Positions 1 to 5,578 are shown, counted from the stretch's first letter. The stretch is DNA of 5,721 nucleotides from an uncultured Clostridia bacterium (GCA_937888935.1 CALARO010000304.1:1-5721); one strand, 5' to 3'. Translations and numbers: made by a program. The notes: generated by a model from the sequence alone, not told the origin.

Positions 1-52
1 CTTCTATTCTATTGTTTTCTCTGTATTTACTCAGATCGTTAAAATTTATCAT
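1..52 (-). CDS. Start of an AlbA_2 (Schlafen-type) putative DNA/RNA-binding protein, cut by window edge
   Basis: Only 17 residues lie in the window, beginning at the ATG at 52-50 and reading leftwards off the edge. The ribosome site AGGAG sits 5 bases upstream of this ATG, which decides the start. The peptide contains SKYRENNRIE, which I recognise as the opening of clostridial 'RNA-binding domain-containing' proteins with an N-terminal AlbA_2 (divergent AAA-4/Schlafen-like) domain; in that family the sequence usually continues with Ala-Lys-Lys and a later Phe-Ala-Asn-x-x-Gly-Gly motif. These proteins are thought to bind nucleic acid or nucleotides, often in accessory or defence-linked DNA. 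Seen: the start, ribosome site and motif. Inferred: the family, from very few residues. The frame is also open upstream of the ATG, carrying the end of the broken gene described next. Confidence 0.5.
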   Translation of the reverse strand, partial: MINFNDLSKYRENNRIE

Positions 53-64
53 TTTGTCTCCTAC

Positions 65-238
65 AAGCTCTGATAACAATAATTCCTTAGCCGTTATATA
101 TTCGGACGAGCTTTTATAATTTCCAACAGTTTTTTAACGGTTTCTATGATAGTAACGATACTATTCATCAATCTCTTTCGGTAAAGTACCGTTCAATACT
201 CTTTTTAATTCGCTTGTTTCCGTCTCCAGAAATGCCAT
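65..238 (-). pseudogene. Wrecked AlbA_2/Schlafen-type gene: N-terminal tip joined to C-terminal winged-helix remnant
   Basis: An ATG at 238-236 with GGAGAG five bases upstream starts a 25-codon reading frame ending in TAG at 163-161. Its residues LETETSELKRVLNGTLPKEI match the opening of AlbA_2 proteins (E-x-x-x-L-K-R, then L-P-K-E-I before the usual A-F-x-N). Directly after, in a frame starting at the ATG at 168-166, comes a peptide with ETVKKLLEIIKARPNI. Shifting frame by one base continues with TAKEL; together they read like the winged-helix helix (P-N-I-T-A-K-E-L) found near the C-terminus of the same family. The simplest reading is a once full-length gene that lost its middle and gained a frameshift. 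Alternatives are two unrelated short ORFs. A good promoter at 281-309 still faces it, so the transcript may now serve the AlbA_2 gene at 52. Confidence 0.42.
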
Positions 239-280
239 ATACGCTCTCCGCTGATTGTCTTGCGTTTACGCTACGGTAAT

Positions 281-309
281 ATTATACCATTTACATCAAT
301 TTTTTTCAA
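281..309 (-). promoter_or_regulatory. Sigma-A-type promoter reading toward the AlbA_2 genes
   Basis: On the minus strand a -35 box TTGAAA (309-304) is followed after exactly 17 bases by a perfect -10 box TATAAT (286-281) preceded by TGG, which fits an extended -10. Transcription would begin near 274, giving a leader of about 35 bases to the ATG at 238. The boxes and spacing are seen directly; activity is inferred. Confidence 0.72.
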
Positions 310-600
310 GTTATACGATTAGCATAAAAAGAAAAATTTTGTTGAAAAATATTTTTTCTATTCCTCCGAAAAATTTTTTGCCTTTTCTGTTGTTTTTTGT
401 GTAGCACAGAGAAAAAACGAAAGTCAACGGCAAAAATTATTGCTTAAAATTTGTATTTTCAGGGCGTGTTTATACTAACGGAAAATGTAGATTTTTATTA
501 AATTTTTCGCAGAACAAGGCGCGAGAAGGGCGAATACAGCGACGTATTCACCCGACGAGCAACACAGTTAAATATAATCCTGCTATGTTTTTCTGTTCTT
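310..600. other. Gene-free A/T-rich stretch with several stem-loops
   Basis: No convincing coding frame or ribosome site is present. Three fold-back structures follow one another. First, 375-382 pairs with 429-436 (8 bp) and encloses an inner 7-bp stem (392-398 with 412-418). Second, 446-460 pairs with 481-495 (15 positions, three as G-U pairs) around a 20-base loop. Third, 528-537 pairs with 544-553 (9 pairs, one mismatch) around a 6-base loop. On the minus strand the first structure is followed by a short T-run, so it might end transcription of the small gene at 610-951. The cluster may also be an interspersed non-coding repeat. Confidence 0.4.
528..553. repeat. Short inverted repeat (hairpin GAATAC/GTATTC)
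   Basis: The arms GGGCGAATAC and GTATTCACCC flank a 6-base centre AGCGAC; nine of ten positions pair. It is the most G+C-rich hairpin in the gene-free stretch. It lacks a flanking T-run on either strand, so it does not look like an intrinsic terminator. It could be a REP-like element. Confidence 0.5.
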
Positions 601-638
601 GCTTTGATTTCATTTGTTTTCTTCTCCCGAATCAAAGC
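601..638. repeat. Nine-base perfect inverted repeat around the end of the small gene
   Basis: GCTTTGATT at 601-609 is the exact reverse complement of AATCAAAGC at 630-638, with a 20-base loop containing the stop codon of the minus-strand gene at 610-951. No T-run follows on the minus strand, so termination here would be weak. On the plus strand a short T-rich run follows, but no plus-strand gene needs it. Confidence 0.35.
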
Positions 639-951
639 GATTTTTCTTACCTTTGTTGTTTGTGTTTCCGAAATCGTCGTACGCGCGGCGTAGCGCGATC
701 TCGGTATACACGTCCGCGAGCGATCGTCCGTCCGTAAAATAACTTCTGATACGATACTCTTTGCCTTGCACCCGCCGCCTCGTTCCGATCGACGGCTTTT
801 CCATATAACTTATCTGTACGCTTCCCGCTTTTAACTTTTCTTGTTCAATCATCTCCTTTTCGCTTATTTTCTGCGGTTTTGCCGTTTTCGGATAGCAAGC
901 CGAACGCGCCGAATACGTAAAACTTGCCGTAGAACTCGCCGAAGAAGCCAC
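610..951 (-). CDS. Small basic protein of unknown function (up to 113 aa)
   Basis: I do not recognise this protein firmly. The first 25 or so residues are rich in Ser and Ala. The rest is charged and looks like a compact fold, with a Tyr-Arg-Ile-Arg-Ser-Tyr-Phe strand followed by DGRSLADVYTEIALRRAY, which should form a helix. The overall layout (short basic protein, beta strand then 'x-x-x-D-x-x-x-x-I/L' helix) recalls small accessory proteins encoded beside serine recombinases and transposons, but this is a weak resemblance. The start is uncertain. The longest frame opens with GTG at 951, about 11 bases after a G-run. ATG codons at 852 (its GGAG touches the start codon, too close) and 804 are alternatives. 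The frame is open up to 993 without a start. It lies beyond the terminator of the big cluster, so it is a separate unit; no clear promoter was found. Confidence 0.45.
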   Translation of the reverse strand: MASSASSTASFTYSARSACYPKTAKPQKISEKEMIEQEKLKAGSVQISYMEKPSIGTRRRVQGKEYRIRSYFTDGRSLADVYTEIALRRAYDDFGNTNNKGKKNRFDSGEENK

Positions 952-1103
952 CGCCGATTTTGCCCCCCTTTTCCGCTTAACAAATTTTTTCGCTTACGGA
1001 AGCATTCGCTAGGCTTGTTTGCCATTTGCTTTTTTAAACCGTTCTTTACCAACCGATTTTCGGGGTTATGCCTTATAATTGCAAAATTTCACAAAGCGTT
1101 CAC
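952..1103. other. Region between the small gene and the cluster terminator
   Basis: No supported gene is present. A short minus-strand frame (TTG at 1052, or ATG at 1025) reads basic residues into the start region of the small gene in another frame and meets a run of six C at 963-968 (G on the coding strand). A one-base change in that run could join the two frames, but no ribosome site precedes either start, so I leave it uncalled. No -35/-10 pair with acceptable spacing is visible. Confidence 0.3.
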
Positions 1104-1158
1104 AAAAACAAAAAAAGACGCACTATTCCATAACTTAAAAAGTTACTTCGTAGTGCGC
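1104..1158 (-). terminator. Intrinsic terminator closing the surface-protein cluster
   Basis: Read on the minus strand, a stem is formed by 1157-1151 with 1125-1119 (CGCACTA/TAGTGCG, 7 bp). A second stem stacks above it, 1145-1140 with 1136-1131 (AAGTTA/TAACTT), separated by a symmetric internal loop of about five bases per side. A T-rich tract follows at once (seven T, G, five T; 1116-1104). This is a textbook minus-strand intrinsic terminator 114 bases beyond the stop of the last gene of the cluster. The 113 bases between that stop and the stem hold nothing I can name. Confidence 0.85.
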
Positions 1159-1271
1159 CGCTGCTTGCCATTGTGCGACAAGAAATCTTTACTCCGGGTT
1201 CGTCACCGTTGCGGACACTTTCCTATACTACTTTTATACAAGCAAATTTATTCCTACAAATATTTAATAAA

Positions 1272-2975
1272 TTACGCTTGCACTTTTACTTTCGGATATT
1301 CGCCGCTGAAATCCCAGATAGCGGAATCGAACATCGAATAATCAAGGGCTTTCAACGCCTCGGCGGTTTTTACCGCTTGCGCGTTCGTTGTTTTTCTTAA
1401 ATCATTCGTATCTCCCGACGCCGACGTTTCAAATATCTCAAACGTTTCCGAATATAAATAGCAGTTTTCTATCACGGAATTTTTGTTCGTGGTTCTTCCC
1501 GCAATTCCGCCCACGCATGCGTTCGTTACTCCGCTGCCCGCTTTGATTACCGCCACGCAGTTTCTGATTTTTCCGCCCGCGTTTTTACTTACGATTCCGC
1601 CCGTCGGATTTTTCGCCGTCGACGTTGCTATCGTTACCGTTGCCGATATAAAGCAATTTTCTATCGTTCCCCAATTCAGCGTTGCTATTCCTCCGCCGAA
1701 AAGCGTATTAATCGTTGCGTTTATCACGTTCAGATTTCTGATTACGCCGTTTACTGTACCGAACAACGAACAGTTGTAGCCTTTATTTGCCGTAGAAGTG
1801 GTTGGCGTACAATTCGATATCGTATGTCCGTTTCCGTCAAACACGCCCCAAAAAGACCACCCCTTATCGCCTGTTTTCTTATCATCATGCGCCAAAGTGT
1901 TGATCGTTTCGCCCGTCGCATCGATATCATTCGTTAAAATATAGTTTTCCCGAAGCGATTGCTGACTCAAACCGATCGCATTGAAATCCGCAAGCGTCTT
2001 AACAGGATGATACATCATTGCCGTATATGTAGCGTCTTTCGTTACGGTTTTATCGATTTCACTTTTCCAGCCTTTATGAATTAAAGTATTGGAAGTAAAA
2101 TTGGGAAGATCGGCGTCTGCAATCGTTTCATTCTCTTCATATTCTTTCACGATACTGTTGCTTCCGCCGTCGGTAAACGTAACCTTATACGTTTTTACGA
2201 ATTTTGCATAAAGATTAGTAATTCCGCTTACCGAATTATTATTGAAATCCCATTCGTTATTACCGCTTTTATCAAACCATCCCTTAAAACGATATCCGTC
2301 TTTTACGGGATCTTGCGGTTTCGCTAATTTCTCGCCGTACGATATTACGTCATCAACCGACTCTTCGCCATCGATATGATAAGACACGGAAAAATCGATA
2401 TATGTTTCTTTCAACGTTTTTTTCTGTTCGGCGGTCAGAAGTGAATTCGTATCGTTATATTCGTCTTTTGCCACCCACGACATCGACATGGGCGCCGATA
2501 ATTCCGTATACGTAATTTCATTGCCGGACTTTACATACCCGCGCGCATACAAGTCCGACCCATAGTTTTCGGCGGGTATATTATACACATAGGCAATCGA
2601 TTGCATATACGCAGCGTCGTTATACGTGGTTTTTTCCCAAACGTCGGTGGTTTCGACATTCAGCGCGTTGGTATTTTCCAACGTGAGTTCGCCGTCCGTA
2701 AGCAAAGATTTCGGCAAAATCAACGTTCCCGTTGTTACACCGTCTGTCACATTCTCGGCGTAATCGTTTTCACTCATCATTACGTGGAAGCGAATTCCCG
2801 CGCCGTATTCGTCATCAACTACGCGAACGGATCCCCCCGCAACAAAATAATTTTCAAACGTTTTCACGCTCTCAGATTCCGCATCAACAACAAAATTCCT
2901 TTGAGCCGCGATGCCCGCAATCAAACTCGCCCCGCAACATATCACCGACAAAACAATTATCTTACTTTTTTTCAT
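1272..2975 (-). CDS. Secreted surface protein with InlB-type repeats and a C-terminal GLUG beta-helix module (567 aa)
   Basis: A likely exported, cell-surface or extracellular protein with no visible catalytic motif. From the ATG at 2975-2973: a Lys-rich N-terminus and hydrophobic signal peptide (1-25); then a domain of about 150 residues (about 40-175) with 'GGSVRV...GIRFHV', which I have seen only in uncultured clostridial surface proteins. Next come a Listeria-Bacteroides/InlB B-type repeat (about 194-259, with GYRFKGWFD and LYAKF) and a second, weaker one (about 263-320). From about 325 to the end is a GLUG-type module with coils such as GVFDGNGHTISNC, GTIENC, GGIVSKN and GGIAGRT. There is no lipobox, LPXTG motif or sorting tail, so anchoring is unclear. 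The longer frame starts at TTG (2990), but the strong site GGGGGTGA lies between it and the ATG, so ATG is preferred. That site overlaps the stop of the upstream 52-residue gene, which suggests translational coupling. The C-terminal half is paralogous to the protein at 3386-4930. Confidence 0.85.
   Translation of the reverse strand: MKKSKIIVLSVICCGASLIAGIAAQRNFVVDAESESVKTFENYFVAGGSVRVVDDEYGAGIRFHVMMSENDYAENVTDGVTTGTLILPKSLLTDGELTLENTNALNVETTDVWEKTTYNDAAYMQSIAYVYNIPAENYGSDLYARGYVKSGNEITYTELSAPMSMSWVAKDEYNDTNSLLTAEQKKTLKETYIDFSVSYHIDGEESVDDVISYGEKLAKPQDPVKDGYRFKGWFDKSGNNEWDFNNNSVSGITNLYAKFVKTYKVTFTDGGSNSIVKEYEENETIADADLPNFTSNTLIHKGWKSEIDKTVTKDATYTAMMYHPVKTLADFNAIGLSQQSLRENYILTNDIDATGETINTLAHDDKKTGDKGWSFWGVFDGNGHTISNCTPTTSTANKGYNCSLFGTVNGVIRNLNVINATINTLFGGGIATLNWGTIENCFISATVTIATSTAKNPTGGIVSKNAGGKIRNCVAVIKAGSGVTNACVGGIAGRTTNKNSVIENCYLYSETFEIFETSASGDTNDLRKTTNAQAVKTAEALKALDYSMFDSAIWDFSGEYPKVKVQA
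1284..1457. repeat. Copy A of a 174-base perfect direct repeat
   Basis: This stretch encodes the last 57 or so residues of the 567-residue protein and matches 3416-3589 base for base, third codon positions included. At 1458 the match breaks abruptly, and the next 100 bases agree only at roughly three quarters of positions. Such a sharp edge suggests gene conversion or a recent local copying event rather than uniform divergence. Confidence 0.95.
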
Positions 2976-2980
2976 GTTTT

Positions 2981-2988
2981 TCACCCCC
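2981..2988 (-). promoter_or_regulatory. Ribosome binding site overlapping the upstream stop codon
   Basis: GGGGGTGA on the minus strand pairs well with the 16S rRNA tail (one G-U pair) and lies 5-6 bases before the ATG at 2975. Its last three bases are the TGA stop of the 52-residue gene, so ribosomes finishing that gene stop on the site used by the next one. This layout typically gives coupled translation. Confidence 0.7.
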
Positions 2989-3139
2989 AAATATTATCGC
3001 CCGGAATATCGAACGACCACTCACAACCGACCTCTTTTACCCCCCCCCCTGCGCCGCTTGTAGCAACAACATCGTTTGCTTCAAACTCAAAGACCGCAAG
3101 CGAGGTTTTTTCGTACGTTTTCTTCTTTTGCACATTCAT
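2981..3139 (-). CDS. 52-residue peptide with Tyr-Glu-Lys/Val-Val-Ala-Thr-Ser-Gly motif and a ten-G tract
   Basis: A short gene with a strong ribosome site (GGAGG, seven bases before the ATG at 3139-3137) and a clean stop, so I call it real despite its size. The N-terminus is basic (MNVQKKKTYEK), followed by LAVFEFEANDVVATSG, then a Gly run, and an acidic/aromatic tail ending in DIPGDNIWG. There is no signal peptide or membrane segment. Short peptides of the pattern 'K-x-Y-E-K-x-x-x-x-x-x-F-x-x-x-D-V-V-x-T-S-G' occur, to my recollection, repeatedly in gut Clostridia, without a known function; a leader-like or modified-peptide role is only a guess. The codons for Gly31-33 and the next base form an uninterrupted run of ten G (3049-3040), prone to slippage. 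The gene starts 19 bases after the upstream lipoprotein gene and its stop lies in the ribosome site of the next gene, so it is a fixed member of the cluster. Confidence 0.75.
   Translation of the reverse strand: MNVQKKKTYEKTSLAVFEFEANDVVATSGAGGGVKEVGCEWSFDIPGDNIWG
3040..3049 (-). repeat. Ten-base G homopolymer inside the 52-residue gene
   Basis: The plus strand shows ten consecutive C; the coding strand therefore has ten G. A gain or loss of one base would change every residue after Gly33 and displace the stop away from the next gene's ribosome site. Such tracts underlie phase variation in other bacteria, and they are also a common site of sequencing error. Confidence 0.9.
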
Positions 3140-3158
3140 AAAGTTTCCTCCATTATAA

Positions 3159-3389
3159 TTATTTGTCGGGGTTTCTTATCCCCGTCCAGATTCCGTTATT
3201 ATTTTCTTTGCCGTTATCAGGCTTTTCTTCGTTCCCGTCATCGGATATAGAGTCCGCCGGCACATCAGTACTTTCTTCTTGTTTCTGCGACGGTTGTTCG
3301 GGGAGCACGGCGCCGTTATTACACGCCGATATACCTACGCAAGATGCCGCTAAAAGAATAAAGAGAAATAATTCACACAATTTTTTCAT
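3159..3389 (-). CDS. Small lipoprotein (76 aa) with acidic disordered tail
   Basis: A short exported lipoprotein of unknown function. Residues 1-22 form a signal peptide (two Lys, then a Leu/Phe/Ile core) ending in the lipobox Ile-Ser-Ala-Cys, with Cys23 the likely lipidated residue; an earlier Cys17 (Ala-Ala-Ser-Cys) fits less well. After it comes a hydrophilic stretch rich in Glu, Asp, Asn, Pro and Gln that should be disordered, and a short tail with GIWTGIRNPDK. No folded domain is evident, so it may act as a tether or a small cell-surface partner for its neighbours. Its ATG overlaps the TGA of the upstream gene by four bases (ATGA). An AAGGGA ribosome site lies about ten bases upstream, inside the upstream coding region. 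The 52-residue gene follows after 19 bases. Confidence 0.8.
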   Translation of the reverse strand: MKKLCELFLFILLAASCVGISACNNGAVLPEQPSQKQEESTDVPADSISDDGNEEKPDNGKENNNGIWTGIRNPDK

Positions 3390-4930
3390 TGCCGTCTTCC
3401 CTTTAAGCCTGCACTTTTTACTTTCGGATATTCGCCGCTGAAATCCCAGATAGCGGAATCGAACATCGAATAATCAAGGGCTTTCAACGCCTCGGCGGTT
3501 TTTACCGCTTGCGCGTTCGTTGTTTTTCTTAAATCATTCGTATCTCCCGACGCCGACGTTTCAAATATCTCAAACGTTTCCGAATATAAGTAGCAGTTTT
3601 CTATTACGGAAACTTTATTTACAGTTCGTCCCGCAATTCCTCCGGCGAATGCGTTCGTCACTCCGCTCCCCGCAGTAATCACCGCCACGCAGTTCTTAAT
3701 CTTGCCTCCATTTTTACTCACAATTCCGCCCGAAGGGTTATTTACATTGGATACGCCTGTTATTGTTGCAGAAATAAAACAATTTTCTATCGTGCCGTAA
3801 TTTGCTGTTGCAAGCCCCCCACCCATTTGTCTCACGTTACAATTCACTACATTCAAATTGCGAATCACTCCTTTTCCGTTCACCTGACCAAATAAAGAGC
3901 AATTGGTAGTCTTGTTACAACGGGCTATAGGTTCGCAATTCGATATCGTATGTCCGTTCCCGTCAAACACTCCGTAAAACTGATCTGCCTCCTGTGAACT
4001 ATCTTCATAGTTTGCCACAGTGTAAATTGTTTTTCCCTTTGCATCTATATCATCTACTAAAATATAATTCTGCCGACGTGATTGACGCGTTTCCCCTATC
4101 GCATTGAAATCCGCAAGAGTTTCCACTTTATGATAAGCCGTCAATTCACGCGTTACATTTTCAAACCCATTCGCACTTACCGTGAACGATAATTTGCCGT
4201 AGCCGGTAATCGTCAATTTGCCGTTTTCAAACGAGACTCCGTTTCCCGTAACCGTTACTTCTTCCTGCGTAGGCACTCCGTTTTGCAACACCGCTGCATT
4301 AAAGGCAATTATTTCGCCTGTATAATAAATCCGCTCTTCCAATTCCGGCACCGATAAAGTTCTTATAATCGGTTTTCCCGTAACCGTAAGCGTTCCGATT
4401 TCATAAGTAATCTCGTAATTATCCGCCGTATATCCTTCTGGTTTTATTACATATGTACCCGCCGGACTCTCGCTATCGGCACTGCACGAAAAACTTAAAT
4501 TCCCCTTTAAAACCGATTCGTTTTCTCCATCGGCAAAACCGGATATATCCGCTTTAAATTGAGGATTTTCCTCGCCTTCCTCTCTTTCCGCGTTCTGTGC
4601 GGAAATCAGAAGAGGACGTTTCGATATCGTAAGTTTAGCCGAAAGAACGGCTTCCTTATAACCATTTTTATTCACTTTTACAGTTGCATCGCTTTGCCCA
4701 GCCATCGTACGTTTATTGTTTTCGTATACCACCTGTGCGTCGTCGGGAGCACCTTGCAGTACAAGTTCCTTCTCTTTGCCGTCGTATACGTAACTCGCAT
4801 TTGCAAATACCAGTCCCGTAAATTCCTTTTCGCTCTCCTGCTTATTTTCGCAAGCCGCAAACGAAAACGTAAACAAGCATGCAAGCAATACAGCCGCCCA
4901 AGATTTTAAAACCGTTCCGATTCTTTTCAT
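3386..4930 (-). CDS. Surface lipoprotein with MBG/YDG Ig-like domains and a GLUG beta-helix module (514 aa)
   Basis: Likely a membrane-anchored extracellular protein; adhesion or glycan binding is plausible but not shown. From the ATG at 4930-4928: signal peptide with a lipobox Phe-Ala-Ala-Cys (Cys27). Then a YDG/MBG-like domain (about 38-104, with YVYDGKEKEL), a second MBG domain (about 105-184, 'KRPLLISA...NYEITYEIGTLTV') and a third Ig-like segment (about 188-265). From 269 to the end is the GLUG module (GVFDGNGHTISNC, GTIENC, GGIVSKN, GGIAGRT), about 70% alike to the one at 1272-2975. The longer frame begins at TTG (4951), upstream of the GGAGG site, so ATG is chosen although the spacing (12 bases) is long. 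The gene lies 39 bases after the ROK remnant. The last residues (after PKVK) differ from the paralogue because of one extra A in an A-run. Confidence 0.85.
   Translation of the reverse strand: MKRIGTVLKSWAAVLLACLFTFSFAACENKQESEKEFTGLVFANASYVYDGKEKELVLQGAPDDAQVVYENNKRTMAGQSDATVKVNKNGYKEAVLSAKLTISKRPLLISAQNAEREEGEENPQFKADISGFADGENESVLKGNLSFSCSADSESPAGTYVIKPEGYTADNYEITYEIGTLTVTGKPIIRTLSVPELEERIYYTGEIIAFNAAVLQNGVPTQEEVTVTGNGVSFENGKLTITGYGKLSFTVSANGFENVTRELTAYHKVETLADFNAIGETRQSRRQNYILVDDIDAKGKTIYTVANYEDSSQEADQFYGVFDGNGHTISNCEPIARCNKTTNCSLFGQVNGKGVIRNLNVVNCNVRQMGGGLATANYGTIENCFISATITGVSNVNNPSGGIVSKNGGKIKNCVAVITAGSGVTNAFAGGIAGRTVNKVSVIENCYLYSETFEIFETSASGDTNDLRKTTNAQAVKTAEALKALDYSMFDSAIWDFSGEYPKVKSAGLKGRRQ
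3416..3589. repeat. Copy B of the 174-base perfect direct repeat
   Basis: Identical to 1284-1457 in the same orientation. On the side of the stop codon, copy B has five T (plus strand, 3415-3419) where copy A has four, so this one-base change marks that end of the match. On the other side the first difference is at 3590. The copies are about 2.1 kb apart, and recombination between them would delete the two small genes and fuse the two large ones. Confidence 0.95.
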
Positions 4931-4969
4931 ATTTTTGAATTTCCTCCGCAATTATTTTTTTCCGTCCGC

Positions 4970-5578
4970 TCAAAAAAGCGTTGCCGTCAAATTTTCCGTA
5001 GCCTTTTGTGCCGCTCCAATCATGCTTGCATGCCCCTTTAAAGCCGAATATTTAGCCACGGTTCCGTTCAGCGATTTATCCAACTCCGACTGAACAATTT
5101 CAAGATATTCCGCACCGAAATCCACCGCGAAACCGCTGATAATCACCTCGTCAAACTCCAAAAATTCAGTGAGATCTTTTAGTACTTTTCCCATTACTTT
5201 CGCCGTTTCATTTACGTGAGTATGTACAATTTCATCGCCTTCATTATATTTTTGGACAATTTCTTTGTACGAAAAATCCACATTATACTTTTTTTGCAAA
5301 TATTTTTTCATTCCGATCAACGAACAAACACCGTCAAATGTATATTGTACGCCGTTGAATAAAACGGAAAGCATACCGATCTCACCCGCAAATCCACGCC
5401 GCCCGCTGTACACTTTACGATTGAATATCAGCGCGCCGCCTATACCTACGCCAACGTGCAACAACAATGCGTTTTCCACATCTTCGCCGATATTACCTTT
5501 ATGCATTTCTCCGATTGCCGATAATTTCAGGTCGTTATTCACTTTTACCGGAACATTGAAATATTTTGCAAATAATTT
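4970..5578 (-). pseudogene. ROK-family sugar kinase/repressor fragment lacking its N-terminus
   Basis: ROK proteins are sugar kinases or sugar-sensing repressors of about 290-400 residues. Here only about 202 residues remain. The frame opens after a TAA at 5579-5581 and begins in the middle of the fold with FNVPVKVNNDLKLSAIGE, the 'V-P-V-x-V-x-N-D' motif that carries the catalytic Asp. Further on are VGVGIGG and GFAGEIG, both typical ROK glycine motifs, and EVIISGFAVDFG near the C-terminus. The N-terminal half with the Asp-x-Gly-Gly-Thr phosphate loop is absent, as is any helix-turn-helix. The zinc-binding Cys-x-Cys-Gly-x-x-Gly-Cys motif that usually follows the Ala-Gly-Glu-x-Gly-His segment is replaced by other residues. 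A GTG at 5542 is the first possible start but would begin inside the active site. A broken gene fits best; an assembly join at about 5580 is the main alternative. Confidence 0.7.

Noticed and set aside
1176..1245. tRNA-like GGGTTCG stretch between the last gene and the terminator
   Set aside because: The flanking bases do not pair into a T-arm, and no acceptor or anticodon stems can be drawn.
841..1400. Plus-strand reading frames of 166 and 75 residues
   Set aside because: They run antisense to the small gene, the terminator and the end of the 567-residue gene, have Arg/Phe-rich shadow composition and lack ribosome sites.
1483..1779. Plus-strand frame rich in Pro/Val/Ile
   Set aside because: It is an antisense shadow of the GLUG-coding region; the periodic pattern comes from the repeats on the other strand.
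3152..3157. TATAAT on the minus strand just before the 52-residue gene
   Set aside because: No acceptable -35 box lies 16-18 bases upstream (GATAAG at 17), so an internal promoter is not supported.
2601..3441. Three overlapping plus-strand frames (185, 172 and 92 residues)
   Set aside because: They cross several well-supported minus-strand genes and have no ribosome site or recognisable motif.
4678..4884. Second minus-strand frame (68 residues) inside the lipoprotein gene
   Set aside because: It lies wholly within the strongly supported Ig-like lipoprotein in another frame and has no ribosome site.
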